A stretch of DNA of 64,000 nucleotides, taken from the NCBI RefSeq assembly GCF_034093315.1, contig NZ_CP139300.1, forward strand, positions 248,001 to 312,000. Reading direction: 5' to 3'. This stretch comes from Prochlorococcus sp. MIT 1314 (GTDB lineage Bacteria > Cyanobacteriota > Cyanobacteriia > PCC-6307 > Cyanobiaceae). The notes under the pieces are model-generated. The model was given only the letters and a program-made list of their open reading frames with translations, was not told where the DNA came from and made no database searches. This document shows positions 1-10,297 of this stretch, piece by piece. Numbering within the stretch: the first letter of the stretch is position 1; each line of letters opens with the position of its first letter. A program made the position numbers and the translations under genes.

Positions 1-1389
1 GTAACTGATTTCTTTTATAAAATTGATTCTAAAGATATTGAAATTAACTCATACATTTGCACGACAAAAGATAATGCCATATCACAAGCTGAAAATATAG
101 ATAAATTAATACAAGATGAAAAAATACTACCTCCTCTTGCTGGAATGCCAATAGCAGTTAAGGATAACATTTGTACAAAGGGAGTCGTAACTACTTGTGC
201 AAGTAAAATGCTCAAAAGCTTTGTTGCCCCTTACGAATCGACCGCCTCAAATAAATTATGGACTTCGGGTGGAATTTGTTTAGGTAAAACAAATTTAGAT
301 GAATTTGCAATGGGTAGTTCTACAGAAACTTCTGTATTTGGTGTTACTTCAAATCCTTGGGATATTAATAGAGTTCCAGGAGGTAGTTCAGGAGGTAGTG
401 CTGCTTCAGTTGCTGCGGGATTATGTGCCGCTGCGATAGGTTCTGATACTGGAGGTTCAATAAGACAACCAGCTTCTTTTTGTGGAGTTGTGGGACTTAA
501 GCCTACCTATGGAAGAGTAAGTAGATGGGGATTAGTAGCATTTGCTAGCTCTCTTGATCAAATTGGCCCCATTACAAATACTGTTTCAGATGCTGCCGAA
601 ATCCTTTATTCAATATCTGGCAAAGACCCCTTAGATTCAACATGTCTTGATATCCCAGTACCAAATTATTTGAGTGATTTAAATAAATCTATAAAGAATT
701 TGAGAATTGGAATTATTAAAGAATGCTTTGAACATCCAGGTCTTAATCCAGAAGTTAAAGAATCTGTTCTTTCTGGTGTTGAGAGATTCAAAACCTTAGG
801 AGCAGAAATTATTGAAGTTGAATGTCCTAGGTTTAACGATGGAATAGCCACATATTATGTGATTGCACCATCTGAGGCCTCTGCAAATTTAGCTAGATAC
901 GATGGTGTTAAATATGGTTACAGATCGAGTGAAGGAGCTAATCTTTTAGATATGACTTCTAAAAGTAGAGCTGAAGGATTTGGAGATGAAGTGCAAAGAA
1001 GAATTTTGATAGGAACTTATGCTTTATCAGCTGGATACAGTGATGCCTATTACAAGAAAGCACAAAAAGTTAGAACACTAATAAGAAAGGATTTTGATAA
1101 TGCTTTTAAGAAAGTAGATATTTTATTAACACCTACTTGTCCAACTACTGCTTTTTTGAAGGGTGATTTTACAAATGATCCACTTTCTATGTATTTATCT
1201 GATCTGTTAACAGTTCCCGCTAATTTAGCAGGACTACCAGCTATAAGTATTCCTTGTGGTTTTGATTCAAAAGGATTACCAATAGGACTTCAACTAATAG
1301 GTAATGTATTGGAAGAAAAAAGAATACTGAATGCAGCAAATATTTTCGAGATTGATGCTCAGGTAATTAAGAATAGACCTTTATTCTAA
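1..1389 (+). CDS. gatA: Glutamyl-tRNA(Gln) amidotransferase subunit A, 5'-truncated by window edge
   Basis: GatA is the amidase of the GatCAB complex. It frees ammonia from glutamine so that Glu-tRNA(Gln) (and Asp-tRNA(Asn)) can be converted to the amidated form. The frame is open from base 1, giving 462 codons, and the true start lies outside the window. The amidase triad is intact: Lys at codon 54 (AVKDN), cis-Ser at codon 129 (GGSSGGS) and nucleophile Ser at codon 153 (GSDTGGS). The spacings of 75 and 24 residues match the known family triad. The frame ends 78 bp before dnaE on the same strand. I see nothing odd apart from the truncation. Confidence 0.97.
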   Translation, partial: VTDFFYKIDSKDIEINSYICTTKDNAISQAENIDKLIQDEKILPPLAGMPIAVKDNICTKGVVTTCASKMLKSFVAPYESTASNKLWTSGGICLGKTNLDEFAMGSSTETSVFGVTSNPWDINRVPGGSSGGSAASVAAGLCAAAIGSDTGGSIRQPASFCGVVGLKPTYGRVSRWGLVAFASSLDQIGPITNTVSDAAEILYSISGKDPLDSTCLDIPVPNYLSDLNKSIKNLRIGIIKECFEHPGLNPEVKESVLSGVERFKTLGAEIIEVECPRFNDGIATYYVIAPSEASANLARYDGVKYGYRSSEGANLLDMTSKSRAEGFGDEVQRRILIGTYALSAGYSDAYYKKAQKVRTLIRKDFDNAFKKVDILLTPTCPTTAFLKGDFTNDPLSMYLSDLLTVPANLAGLPAISIPCGFDSKGLPIGLQLIGNVLEEKRILNAANIFEIDAQVIKNRPLF

Positions 1390-1467
1390 AACTTTATTAA
1401 AAATTAATTTGTAATCAAAAAGTATAGACCTTTTAGAATTTTTCTCTATCTTATATATATAAATTGA

Positions 1468-4400
1468 TTGAGTATGGGTTTCGTTCCGCTTCATAATCAT
1501 AGTGACTACAGTCTACTTGATGGAGCAAGTCAAATTTCCAAAATTGTTGATAAAGCTTGTGATCTAGGAATGGATTCTATAGCTCTAACTGATCATGGAG
1601 TTATGTATGGAGTTCTTGATTTAGTCAAGAAGTGTAAAGAGAGAGGTATAAAACCTATTATTGGTAATGAAATGTATGTCATTAATGGTTCTATTGATGA
1701 TCCTCAACCCAAAAAAGAAAAAAGATATCATTTGGTTGTATTAGCAAAAAATTATACTGGCTATAAAAATCTTGTAAAATTAACAACGATTAGTCACTTA
1801 AATGGTATGAGAGGTCGTGGGATCTTCTCTAGACCATGTATTGATAAATTTCTTTTAAATAAATATAAGGAAGGACTTATAGTTTCTACAGCTTGTCTTG
1901 GTGGTGAAATACCTCAAGCTATCTTGAAAGGAAGATTAGATGTAGCAGAGGATATAGCTCTTTGGTATAAAAAATTATTTGCAGAAGATTTTTATCTAGA
2001 AATTCAGGATCATGGTTCTATTGAGGATAGAATTGTTAATGTGGAATTATTGAAAATTGGGAAGAAGCATCAGATAAAAGTTATTGCTACAAATGATGCT
2101 CACTACATATCTAATATGGATGTTGAATCACATGATGCTTTGCTTTGCGTATTAACAGGAAAACTTATAAGTGATGAAAAAAGATTGAGATATACAGGTA
2201 CAGAATATATTAAAAGTGAACAAGAAATGCTTGAACTTTTTCAAGATCATATTGATGATGAGTCAATTAAAGAGGCAGTTAACAATACAGTAGAAATTTC
2301 TCAAAAAATTGAAGTATTTGAATTGTTTGGTAAATATAGAATGCCAAAATTCCCTCTTAACGATGACAAAGATTCATTCTCTCTTTTAACACAATTATCT
2401 TATGAAGGTCTTGTAAAGAGACTTAAAACAAACGATCTTAAAGAAGTTGATGATATTTATAAAAAAAGATTATCTTCAGAATTAAAAATAATAAAAGATA
2501 TGGGTTTCCCAGATTATTTCTTGGTTGTTTGGGATTATATCAAATTTGCTAGAGATAATTCTATTCCAGTTGGACCAGGAAGAGGTTCTGCGGCAGGTTC
2601 ACTAGTTGCCTATTCTCTTCAAATAACAAATATAGATCCTGTTGAGCACGGATTATTGTTTGAGAGATTTTTAAATCCAGCAAGAATGTCTATGCCTGAT
2701 ATTGATACCGATTTTTGCATTGATAGGAGAAACGAAGTAATTGATTATGTAACTAATAGATATGGTGAAGATAAAGTTGCTCAAATAATTACTTTTAATA
2801 AAATGACTTCTAAAGCAGTATTAAAAGATGTAGCAAGGGTTCTAGCTATTCCTTATGGCGAGGCAGATAAATTGGCTAAGTTAATACCGGTTGTGAGAGG
2901 GAAACCATATAAACTTAATGAAATGATCGATAAGAATACTCCTGTCAAGGAGTTTAGAGAAAAATACATTAATGACAATAGGGTGAAAAGGTGGATTGAT
3001 TTGGCTATGAGAATTGAAGGAACCAATAAAACCTATGGAGTTCATGCTGCAGGAGTTGTAATTGCCTCTGATCCTCTCGACGAGCTTGTACCTCTGCAAA
3101 GGAATAATGAAGGTCAAATAATAACTCAATATTCTATGGATGATATTGAGTCACTTGGATTATTGAAAATGGATTTTTTAGGCTTAAAAAATCTTACTAT
3201 GATCGATAAAACAGTTTCTTTGATTAATCAATCAACAGGAAAGAAAATAAATATTGATGAGTTACCTCAAAATGATGGTAAAACATTTGAACTTATTGGA
3301 AGAGGAGATCTTGAAGGTATTTTTCAACTAGAATCTTCTGGGATGAAACAAGTTGTTAAGGACTTTAAACCTAATTCTCTTGAGGATATTTCATCTATTT
3401 TAGCTCTTTATAGACCAGGTCCGCTTGATGCTGGACTTATCCCTAAATTCATAAATCGAAAAAATGGGAATGAAAAGGTTGATTTTCCTCATCCCTTTAT
3501 TAAGTCAATTCTTACTGAAACCTATGGAATTATGGTTTACCAAGAACAAATCATGAAAATTGCCCAGGACTTAGCAGGTTATTCTCTCGGTGATGCTGAT
3601 TTACTTCGAAGAGCAATGGGAAAAAAGAAAGTATCAGAGATGGTAAAACATAGAAATATTTTTGTGGGAGGGTCTATAAAAAAGGGTGTGAATGAAAAAT
3701 TAGCTAATGATCTTTTTGATCAAATGGTTTTATTCGCAGAATATTGTTTTAATAAAAGCCACTCAACAGCTTATGGTGCAGTAACTTATCAAACTGCATT
3801 TTTAAAAGCCCATTTTCCTGTTGCATATATGGCAGCTCTTTTAAGCGTTAATTCAGGCTCCAGCGACAAGATGCAAAGATATATTTCTAATTGTTATTCG
3901 ATGGGTATAGAAGTTATTTCACCAAGTATTAATTTCTCTGGTATTGATTTCACTATAATGAATAATCAGATTTTATTTGGACTTTCTGCAATTAAGAATT
4001 TAGGAGATTCTGCGATAAGAAATATTATTGAAAATAGAAATAAATTTGGTCATTTTAAGTCTTTATATGATTTGTGCGATCGTCTACCTTCTAATCTTCT
4101 TAATAAAAGAAACCTCGAATCTCTAATTCACTGTGGAGCCCTAGATGATTTTTCAACTAACAATAATAGAGCTCAATTGTTGTCAGATCTTGAACATACT
4201 ATTGAATGGGCCTCTTCAAGAAATCGTGATAGATTGTCTGGGCAAGGAAATCTATTTGATTCAAAAGAAGAATCTGCAAATATAGCATTATCAAATACGC
4301 AATTAGCTAAAGTTGAGGATTATTCACTAATTGAGAAGTTAAAGTTAGAGAAACAGCTTTTAGGTTTTTATTTATCTGATCATCCTCTAAAACATTTAAC

Positions 4401-4971
4401 TAAGCCAGCAAAACTTATTTCCCCAACTAGTATTTCGCAGTTAGAAGAAACAAAAGATAGAACTAAAGTCTCTTTAGTTGGTATGATCCCTGAATTAAAG
4501 CAAATAACAACGAAAAAAGGAGATAAGATGGCTATAGTTCAGCTTGAAGATCTTTCTGGAAGTTGCGAGGCAATAGTATTCCCTAAAACCTATCTCAGAT
4601 TATCAGAATTTCTTTTGACTGATACTAGATTGTTGGTGTGGGGAACTATAGATAAAAAAAGTGATAAGACCCAATTAATTATTGATGATTGTAGGGAAAT
4701 AGATAACCTTAAATTGCTTATTATTAATCTTGAAAGTTCTCAAGCATCAGATGTAAGAATACAAAATACTTTAAGAGACTGTTTAATTAAATTTAAGCCA
4801 GATAGGGGTAAATGCGGAATCAAGATTCCAGTTTTGGCAGCAGTAAGAAATAAAAATAGTGTTACTTACGTTAAATTTGGTGAACAATTTTGTATTGGCA
4901 ATATAGAAGGAGCGTGCAAATTATTAGAAAATAAATCATTTAAAGTTAATTTGAAATCCTTAGTTTCCTAG
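1468..4971 (+). CDS. dnaE: DNA polymerase III subunit alpha
   Basis: This is the replicative DNA polymerase catalytic subunit, about 1167 residues, the usual DnaE length. The N-terminal PHP domain opens with HNHSDYSLLDGA (about residues 9-20). The C-family polymerase core has the catalytic PDIDTDF motif near residues 410-416. A C-terminal OB-fold region (about 985-1080, VSLVGMIPELKQIT...) follows the helix-hairpin-helix part. Two starts are possible: TTG at 1468 or ATG at 1474, only two codons apart, and I see no strong Shine-Dalgarno sequence for either; ATG is equally credible. The 3' end lies 1 bp from the convergent PAM68-like gene. Confidence 0.97.
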   Translation: MSMGFVPLHNHSDYSLLDGASQISKIVDKACDLGMDSIALTDHGVMYGVLDLVKKCKERGIKPIIGNEMYVINGSIDDPQPKKEKRYHLVVLAKNYTGYKNLVKLTTISHLNGMRGRGIFSRPCIDKFLLNKYKEGLIVSTACLGGEIPQAILKGRLDVAEDIALWYKKLFAEDFYLEIQDHGSIEDRIVNVELLKIGKKHQIKVIATNDAHYISNMDVESHDALLCVLTGKLISDEKRLRYTGTEYIKSEQEMLELFQDHIDDESIKEAVNNTVEISQKIEVFELFGKYRMPKFPLNDDKDSFSLLTQLSYEGLVKRLKTNDLKEVDDIYKKRLSSELKIIKDMGFPDYFLVVWDYIKFARDNSIPVGPGRGSAAGSLVAYSLQITNIDPVEHGLLFERFLNPARMSMPDIDTDFCIDRRNEVIDYVTNRYGEDKVAQIITFNKMTSKAVLKDVARVLAIPYGEADKLAKLIPVVRGKPYKLNEMIDKNTPVKEFREKYINDNRVKRWIDLAMRIEGTNKTYGVHAAGVVIASDPLDELVPLQRNNEGQIITQYSMDDIESLGLLKMDFLGLKNLTMIDKTVSLINQSTGKKINIDELPQNDGKTFELIGRGDLEGIFQLESSGMKQVVKDFKPNSLEDISSILALYRPGPLDAGLIPKFINRKNGNEKVDFPHPFIKSILTETYGIMVYQEQIMKIAQDLAGYSLGDADLLRRAMGKKKVSEMVKHRNIFVGGSIKKGVNEKLANDLFDQMVLFAEYCFNKSHSTAYGAVTYQTAFLKAHFPVAYMAALLSVNSGSSDKMQRYISNCYSMGIEVISPSINFSGIDFTIMNNQILFGLSAIKNLGDSAIRNIIENRNKFGHFKSLYDLCDRLPSNLLNKRNLESLIHCGALDDFSTNNNRAQLLSDLEHTIEWASSRNRDRLSGQGNLFDSKEESANIALSNTQLAKVEDYSLIEKLKLEKQLLGFYLSDHPLKHLTKPAKLISPTSISQLEETKDRTKVSLVGMIPELKQITTKKGDKMAIVQLEDLSGSCEAIVFPKTYLRLSEFLLTDTRLLVWGTIDKKSDKTQLIIDDCREIDNLKLLIINLESSQASDVRIQNTLRDCLIKFKPDRGKCGIKIPVLAAVRNKNSVTYVKFGEQFCIGNIEGACKLLENKSFKVNLKSLVS

Positions 4972-4972
4972 A

Positions 4973-5422
4973 CTAACTATTCTCTTCAAAGTTTTGAGTT
5001 GCTGGTTTGAAGGCAGCTTTTGCTCTTTTTATATTCATTGGAATATTTTCAATACCTAAAATAGAACCAGGCTCTTTATCCCAACTAGCTGATAATATTC
5101 CATAACTCAATCCTGCAAGACCTATCAAGAAAAATAATGCTGATATCGCAATTGTTGAAGAAGGAGGTATTTCAGCGATGTTTCTAGTAACGATAATGTA
5201 GCTAACTACAAATACTGACATTCCCATTATAGTCGGTATTCCTGTTGTGAAAAAGATTCTTCTTGCCATCCTATCTGCTACATATTTGGGAATTCCACTA
5301 TTTGTTGGCTTCGCTGTAATAACTGTTTTAGGTTTTTTTTCTAGATTGGAAAATGCTGTTTTCTCAGATAAAGTATTTTTCTTTTTATTAATTATCTTTT
5401 TTTTTGGTTGTTTTTTTTTCAT
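4973..5422 (-). CDS. PAM68-like (DUF3464) membrane protein
   Basis: A 149-residue protein. It has a lysine-rich N-terminus (about residues 1-35, KKKQPKKK...), a conserved block GIPKYVADRMARRI, and two membrane segments (about 54-76 and 84-105) joined by a short IAEIPPS loop. This is the layout of the cyanobacterial/plastid PAM68 family. In that family PAM68 promotes photosystem II assembly, so a thylakoid assembly role is inferred. It lies 9 bp downstream of rpsO on the same strand. The N-terminal lysine codons create long A-runs in the message, which could be slippery. Family assignment is by recognition of the conserved block. Confidence 0.85.
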   Translation of the reverse strand: MKKKQPKKKIINKKKNTLSEKTAFSNLEKKPKTVITAKPTNSGIPKYVADRMARRIFFTTGIPTIMGMSVFVVSYIIVTRNIAEIPPSSTIAISALFFLIGLAGLSYGILSASWDKEPGSILGIENIPMNIKRAKAAFKPATQNFEENS

Positions 5423-5431
5423 TAACGGAAA

Positions 5432-5701
5432 TCATCCTCTGATTCCAATTTTATTTACTAATGCTTGATATTTTTGGACATTTTTATCTTTTATGTAAGT
5501 TAGTAATCTTTTCCTTTTCCCAATCATTTTTAATAATCCTTGCCTTGAAGCAAAATCATGAATGTTTCCTTGTAAATGGTCACTTAATTTAGAGATTCTT
5601 TTAGACAGCATTGCAACTTGTACTTCCGCTGAGCCTGTATCAGTTGCATGAACCTGATGGGTTTCAATAATCTTTTGTTTTTCAGCTGTATCTAATGACA
5701 T
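5432..5701 (-). CDS. rpsO: 30S ribosomal protein S15
   Basis: S15 binds the central domain of 16S rRNA and helps nucleate the small-subunit platform. The 89-residue product [16 protein letters not shown]... carries the family signature [16 protein letters not shown] and the basic helix [12 protein letters not shown], and has the standard length. ATG at 5701 is preferred over an in-frame upstream codon that would add six residues (MRKKFF) not found in S15. It sits between ruvA (33 bp upstream) and the PAM68-like gene (9 bp downstream), so the three may be one transcript. Confidence 0.98.
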   Translation of the reverse strand: MSLDTAEKQKIIETHQVHATDTGSAEVQVAMLSKRISKLSDHLQGNIHDFASRQGLLKMIGKRKRLLTYIKDKNVQKYQALVNKIGIRG

Positions 5702-5734
5702 AAAAAATTTTTTTCTCAAGTCTATCTTACTACG

Positions 5735-6412
5735 TTATATGTCTATATTACTACTACTACTATCTAAATAATTCATAGCTAACTTCAATAATTTTTCAAA
5801 TGATATATTTTTTTCTTTTTTGGTAAGAATAACTGTTTCTTTAATAATAATTGGCAAAATACTGCTAATTTGTTTTTGAGTATAATTTAAAGACTTTAGG
5901 GTTAACTTAAGGTCATCATGTAATTTTTTGATTTCATTATTCTTAATTAGAAAGGCTTCTTTGTTTTTCTCTTCCTCAATTTGTAATTCATTTTTAAATT
6001 TATTTTTTAATTCTAAAATTAGCCTTTCAGTCATTTTTTTACCTAAACCTGGGACTGAACTAATTAATTGCTTGTTTTGAGTATTAATTGCATTGATAAC
6101 TTCACTAATGGAAAATTTGTTTAATATTGCCATACCTATTTGGGATCCAACACCTCTGATATTTAAAATTTCAATAAAAAAATTCTTTTGATCCTTCGAG
6201 GTAAAGCCAAATAAAAAATCTGAATCCTCTTTCTTAATATGTTTTATCCAAAGATTAAGTTTTTTATTTCGTATCTTATTTGTGTTTAATTTGAGGAAAA
6301 ATGATTCTAATATTTGAATTTCATATCCTATTCCTTGACAATTTATTAAAACAAAAAATTTATGATTGATTTTCCATGATTCAATCAGTTCTCCACTTAT
6401 CCAACTAATCAA
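5735..6412 (-). CDS. ruvA: Holliday junction branch migration protein RuvA
   Basis: RuvA binds four-way junctions and loads the RuvB helicase. The product is 225 residues, slightly longer than the usual 200 or so. The N-terminal OB domain is divergent (LISWISGELIESW...GYEI). The central region has two helix-hairpin-helix motifs, ILNIRGVGSQIGMAIL (about 90-105) and SVPGLGKKMTERLILELK (about 118-135). The C-terminal third is the RuvB-binding domain. The start is TTG at 6412, which places the N-terminus where RuvA proteins normally begin. This TTG directly follows the TAA stop of the upstream gene, suggesting translational coupling. Confidence 0.93.
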   Translation of the reverse strand: MISWISGELIESWKINHKFFVLINCQGIGYEIQILESFFLKLNTNKIRNKKLNLWIKHIKKEDSDFLFGFTSKDQKNFFIEILNIRGVGSQIGMAILNKFSISEVINAINTQNKQLISSVPGLGKKMTERLILELKNKFKNELQIEEEKNKEAFLIKNNEIKKLHDDLKLTLKSLNYTQKQISSILPIIIKETVILTKKEKNISFEKLLKLAMNYLDSSSSNIDI

Positions 6413-6787
6413 TTAACCACCATCCACCTGACATCCAATAAGAGCCCCTGCAGTGCCACCAGCTGGTACAGCCCAAAATCTATCTTTGCCTCTAGAGGAG
6501 GAAAGTGCTATTCCAGCACCAAGAAGTCCTCCAATAACTGAACCTTCACTACAGTCATTATCATCTATTGCTTCTGCTCGATTTTGACCTCCACAGGGTA
6601 TTTCAACATCTATTTCATAACTTCTTACATAGCCAGGATTTGATTTTGTTCCAGGTATATATTCTTCTCTATATTCAGTTCTTGTACAAGTTACTGACTT
6701 TGGAGTTGTTGCTCTAATTGGAAGGATAGGGCAACAACAAAACAATAAGGTTAGATAGAATAATCTCACAGAATTTTGAACTCTCAT
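6413..6787 (-). CDS. Putative exported glycine-zipper protein, function unknown
   Basis: 124 residues. A hydrophobic N-terminus (about 8-22, VRLFYLTLLFCCCPILPI) looks like a signal peptide or lipoprotein-type leader with three adjacent Cys. The mature part has four more Cys (about 34, 65, 79 and 119). A C-terminal glycine-rich stretch (GGLLGAGIALSSSRGKDRFWAVPAGGTAGALIG) resembles glycine-zipper envelope proteins. I do not recognise a named family and cannot assign a function. The gene abuts ruvA exactly (stop TAA followed at once by the ruvA TTG) and lies 6 bp after the EamA gene, so it is probably cotranscribed. Confidence 0.75.
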   Translation of the reverse strand: MRVQNSVRLFYLTLLFCCCPILPIRATTPKSVTCTRTEYREEYIPGTKSNPGYVRSYEIDVEIPCGGQNRAEAIDDNDCSEGSVIGGLLGAGIALSSSRGKDRFWAVPAGGTAGALIGCQVDGG

Positions 6788-6793
6788 AATATT

Positions 6794-7681
6794 CTATGCG
6801 TTTTTGGTTATTTTGGTAGTAGATATAATAGTTCCTAATAAAACTAACAAAGCTCCTAATACAAAAGTAATATTTATTACTTCACTGAAAAATAATAATC
6901 CCCAAATTGATCCGAATAAAACTTGTAAATAGTTAATAGTAGAAGCCTCAGAAGCAGGTAAATTTTTTAATCCTATAGTTAAGAAAGTTTGTCCTAATTG
7001 TGTAAATATACCAATACCAATAATCCATATTAATTCATACCAATTTGGAGTAATCCAGTTAATTAAGACAATTGGTGATAGTGTTATTAAAGAAACCAGT
7101 GGAAAATATTCAATAATTACATAGACATCTTCAGTAAATGAAAGTTTCTTTACTGTAATGTAAGCCAATGCAGTGAAGATAGAACCAAGAAAAGCTATCG
7201 AAACCGAAGTATTATCTATTAGAACATTTATATTTGATAATTGATTTGGATTTAATATTAATAATATTCCAGTCCAGCCAATAATTAAAGCAAAAAACAA
7301 TTTCCTAGTTATTTTTTCGTTTATTAATATGCCAGCAAATATAGATATAAAAATAGGATAGGTATATTGAATAACAGTAGATAAACTAAGAGGCATATTT
7401 CGTATCGCATAAAAAATACAAAATAATGCTGATGTTCCTAGAAGACCTCTTAGAATCAGTAATGGTCTATTTTCTCCCCAAGGATTTATATTTTTAATTT
7501 TAATTATAAATAATGTAATGCTCAAACTCAGTAAAGATCTGAAAAAAACTAATTCATAAATAGGTATCCTTTTATCAATATTTTTTACACATAAAGTCAT
7601 CAAACTAAAGAAAAATGAGGCAAATACTAAATTAAACTTATTCAAAGAGTTTAATTTCTTTTCTAATTTTGCGATATTCAT
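6794..7681 (-). CDS. EamA/DMT-family transporter
   Basis: 295 residues, strongly hydrophobic, with about ten predicted membrane segments in two repeats of five, as in the drug/metabolite transporter superfamily. Recognisable pieces are FFRSLLSLSITLF and ILRGLLGTSALFCIFYAI in the first half, and ASTINYLQVLFGSIWGLLFFSEV in the second half, typical of EamA repeats. The substrate cannot be read from sequence. It is the first gene of the minus-strand run leading to ruvA and rpsO, and is divergent from dnaG across 98 bp. Confidence 0.88.
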   Translation of the reverse strand: MNIAKLEKKLNSLNKFNLVFASFFFSLMTLCVKNIDKRIPIYELVFFRSLLSLSITLFIIKIKNINPWGENRPLLILRGLLGTSALFCIFYAIRNMPLSLSTVIQYTYPIFISIFAGILINEKITRKLFFALIIGWTGILLILNPNQLSNINVLIDNTSVSIAFLGSIFTALAYITVKKLSFTEDVYVIIEYFPLVSLITLSPIVLINWITPNWYELIWIIGIGIFTQLGQTFLTIGLKNLPASEASTINYLQVLFGSIWGLLFFSEVINITFVLGALLVLLGTIISTTKITKNA

Positions 7682-7779
7682 TATTTAAAAAAATATTCTT
7701 ATTGTGAAATTAAGTAGATTCCTATTTGATTTTGAACTATAACAATAAAATCATTATTTGCTCCTTAGTAAAATTCTAA

Positions 7780-9813
7780 ATGGTTCATTCTATACATCCA
7801 AGAACTATTCAGGAAGTTAAAGAAAAGTCAGATATTGTCGAAGTAATATCTGAACATATTGTACTTAAGAAAAAAGGGAAGGAGTTTGTTGGTATTTGCC
7901 CTTTTCATGATGATAAAAAACCCTCTATGACAGTATCTCCAAGTAAACAATTTTATTATTGTTTTTCTTGTGGTGCTGGTGGGAATTCTATAAAATTTTT
8001 AATGGAATTTACACGTGCTAATTTTTCTGATGTTGTCCTTTCTCTTGCTAAGAAAAATAATATTAATGTTGAAAATCTTGATGGCCCTCAAGTAGAAGCA
8101 TATAAAAAACAATTATCTAAAAAGGAAGAACTGTATAAAATACTAAGAGTCACTAAAAATTGGTTTAAGTCTCAATTAAATAATTCTTTAGGTGTTGATG
8201 CTATGAAATATTTAACATCTAAGAGAAACTTTAATAACAAAATTATTGATAACTTTGAATTAGGTTTTGCTCCAAACTCATGGAATGATTTATTTGAATA
8301 TCTTTCCAAGGTAGAAAAATTTCCTATTAATCTTATTTTAGATTCAGGCCTTGCAATTTCTAAAGATAATTCTGACAAAATCTATGATCGTTTTAGAAAT
8401 AGATTAATTGTGCCAATACATGATATGCAGGGACGTGTAGTTGCCTTTGGGGGAAGATCTCTGGATGGTCAGGAACCTAAATATCTTAACTCTCCTGAAT
8501 CTGAAATATTTGAAAAGGGGAAAATGTTGTTTGCATTCGATAAAGCATCTAGCAATATAAGAAAAATGGATAAAGCTATAATTGTGGAAGGTTACTTTGA
8601 TGTAATCTCTCTTCATTCTAAAGGTATTACCAATTCTGTAGCTTCTCTTGGTACTGCATTAAATAAGTATCAAATTTCCCAATTATGTAGATGTACAGAT
8701 AATAAAAATATAATCTTGAATTTTGATTCTGATAATGCAGGGATAAGAGCCACAAAAAGAGTAATAAAAGAGGTGGAAAGTCTATCTCTCTATGACCAAA
8801 TTAATTTAAAAATACTTCAACTTAATGGTTTTAAAGATCCTGACGAATATCTTAAAAGACATACTCCAGAAGACTATTTTAATTTAATTGATAAATCATC
8901 CTTTTGGATTGATTGGGAGATTGATCAGATATTTAACAATAGAGATCTAACTAAGTCTGAAGATTTTCAGACTGTTATTTATTCATTGGTAAAGTTGTTA
9001 AGTAAATTACCTCAATCATCAACCAGAACCCATTATTTACAAATAGTTTCCGAAAGATTAAGTAAAGGTCAAGCCAGGTTGGCGATACAGTTCGAACAGG
9101 ATTTAAGAAATCAAGTCAAAGGATTTCGTTGGCACGGCAGAGCAAAAAAATTTGAGCAACCCCATGAAATTTCTCGACGTGAAAAAAATGAATCTGAAAT
9201 AATTTTTTATTATCTTCATTGTCCTAATCTTAGGCTCTTTATTCGTGATGAATTTCTTAAAAGAGAAATTAATTGTTTTAATACTAATTATATTCAAAAT
9301 GTATGGGAGGCCATTTCAAAAATCGAACAAAATAATCTTGGTCCAAATTATTTAAATGAATTAAAACAATCAAATAATCAAATTCTTAAAAAGGATTTTT
9401 CTGATATTAACTTAATTTCTCTTCTGCCAGATTACTTAGCTCTTAATAATGGTGAATTATCAAATAAAATTAATATTTTTGTTAATCCAGATGAGTTGTA
9501 TTTAACAATGCTTAGTAATCCCAAAGATAATTTACTTGGTACTTTATCACTTATTGAAAGATATAATTCTCTAAAAAGATGTAGACACTTGATCGAATCT
9601 TGGGGATCTCAAAGATTAAAAACGTTAGAAAATTGTATATCTATTCTAATTGATACTTCCTCTTCAGGTTCTTCAAATACCAATAAAGAGATAGATGATC
9701 TTTTTAAAGATTTAAATTCAGATGCGATTAAATTTCAGGAACTATATTACTTAGAAAGAAAACACATAAACTTTTTAGACAAACAACGCTGTGGTAATTT
9801 CATCGCTAGTTAA
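7780..9813 (+). CDS. dnaG: DNA primase
   Basis: Synthesises RNA primers at the replication fork. 677 residues. The CHC2 zinc-binding domain is complete, with C40, H43, C61 and C64 (CPFHDDKKPS...YYCFSCGAGG). The DnaG core follows (YDRFRNRLIVPIHD...GRVVAFGGRS about 203-227). The TOPRIM acid motifs are IIVEGYFDVI (about 266-275) and NFDSDNAG (about 313-320). The C-terminal DnaB-interacting part is divergent and Asn-rich. Start is ATG at 7780. It is monocistronic and convergent with the putative metallopeptidase gene 16 bp away. Confidence 0.97.
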   Translation: MVHSIHPRTIQEVKEKSDIVEVISEHIVLKKKGKEFVGICPFHDDKKPSMTVSPSKQFYYCFSCGAGGNSIKFLMEFTRANFSDVVLSLAKKNNINVENLDGPQVEAYKKQLSKKEELYKILRVTKNWFKSQLNNSLGVDAMKYLTSKRNFNNKIIDNFELGFAPNSWNDLFEYLSKVEKFPINLILDSGLAISKDNSDKIYDRFRNRLIVPIHDMQGRVVAFGGRSLDGQEPKYLNSPESEIFEKGKMLFAFDKASSNIRKMDKAIIVEGYFDVISLHSKGITNSVASLGTALNKYQISQLCRCTDNKNIILNFDSDNAGIRATKRVIKEVESLSLYDQINLKILQLNGFKDPDEYLKRHTPEDYFNLIDKSSFWIDWEIDQIFNNRDLTKSEDFQTVIYSLVKLLSKLPQSSTRTHYLQIVSERLSKGQARLAIQFEQDLRNQVKGFRWHGRAKKFEQPHEISRREKNESEIIFYYLHCPNLRLFIRDEFLKREINCFNTNYIQNVWEAISKIEQNNLGPNYLNELKQSNNQILKKDFSDINLISLLPDYLALNNGELSNKINIFVNPDELYLTMLSNPKDNLLGTLSLIERYNSLKRCRHLIESWGSQRLKTLENCISILIDTSSSGSSNTNKEIDDLFKDLNSDAIKFQELYYLERKHINFLDKQRCGNFIAS

Positions 9814-9829
9814 TATTTTTAGTTTAAAT

Positions 9830-10297
9830 TTATAGGCAGTATTCTTTAATCAAATTTTTTACTTTTTTGGGTTTGTCTTCAAGAACATAAGCTTCTACTT
9901 CTTTTGCATAAGTCCCAGAAAAATTGGAAGTAGAGAACTCAAGAGCTTTCCTCTTACTTTGATGTAATTTACTTTCTAGTTTTTTTATATCTCCTACTAT
10001 TTTATTGTTATTACATTTTTGAATTGCATGAGTGGCTTCATGTCTTAATGCTTTTCTTATTGCCCTTTCTATTTTGTGGTTATCTTTGCTTGGTTGTTGC
10101 TTTATTTTTCTATAATTTGTTTTTCTTTTTGCATTTTCAGTACAAATTATTATCTTATTTTCTTCAAAATTATGTAATCCTTTAATCTTTTTATTTAATA
10201 AACACTCAACTTTATTTTCTTCAACTATGTAATTTGCTTTTATCAATAAGTCAAGAATCTCTTTATCTAATTTGCTTAGAAATATTATAAATTCCAT
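9830..10297 (-). CDS. Putative HExxH zinc metallopeptidase, third gene of the umuDC operon
   Basis: 155 residues, no family I can name. The key feature is HEATH at residues 86-90, a zinc-peptidase HExxH signature, followed about 43 residues later by KEVEAYVLE (132-140). That second part resembles the ExEAxxxA segment supplying the third zinc ligand in gluzincin-type peptidases. Around HEATH the protein is rich in Lys/Arg, with five Cys overall. There is no signal peptide, so it is probably cytoplasmic. It follows umuC with only the shared homopolymer between them, so it probably sits in the SOS operon. Possible analogues are ImmA/IrrE-like or SprT/Spartan-like peptidases; both are inference. 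A non-enzymatic role is not excluded. Confidence 0.7.
   Translation of the reverse strand: MEFIIFLSKLDKEILDLLIKANYIVEENKVECLLNKKIKGLHNFEENKIIICTENAKRKTNYRKIKQQPSKDNHKIERAIRKALRHEATHAIQKCNNNKIVGDIKKLESKLHQSKRKALEFSTSNFSGTYAKEVEAYVLEDKPKKVKNLIKEYCL

Noticed and set aside
5395-5420. Poly-T tracts at the start of the PAM68-like gene considered as a contingency repeat
   Set aside because: They are simply Lys codons of the basic N-terminus and are interrupted by other bases.
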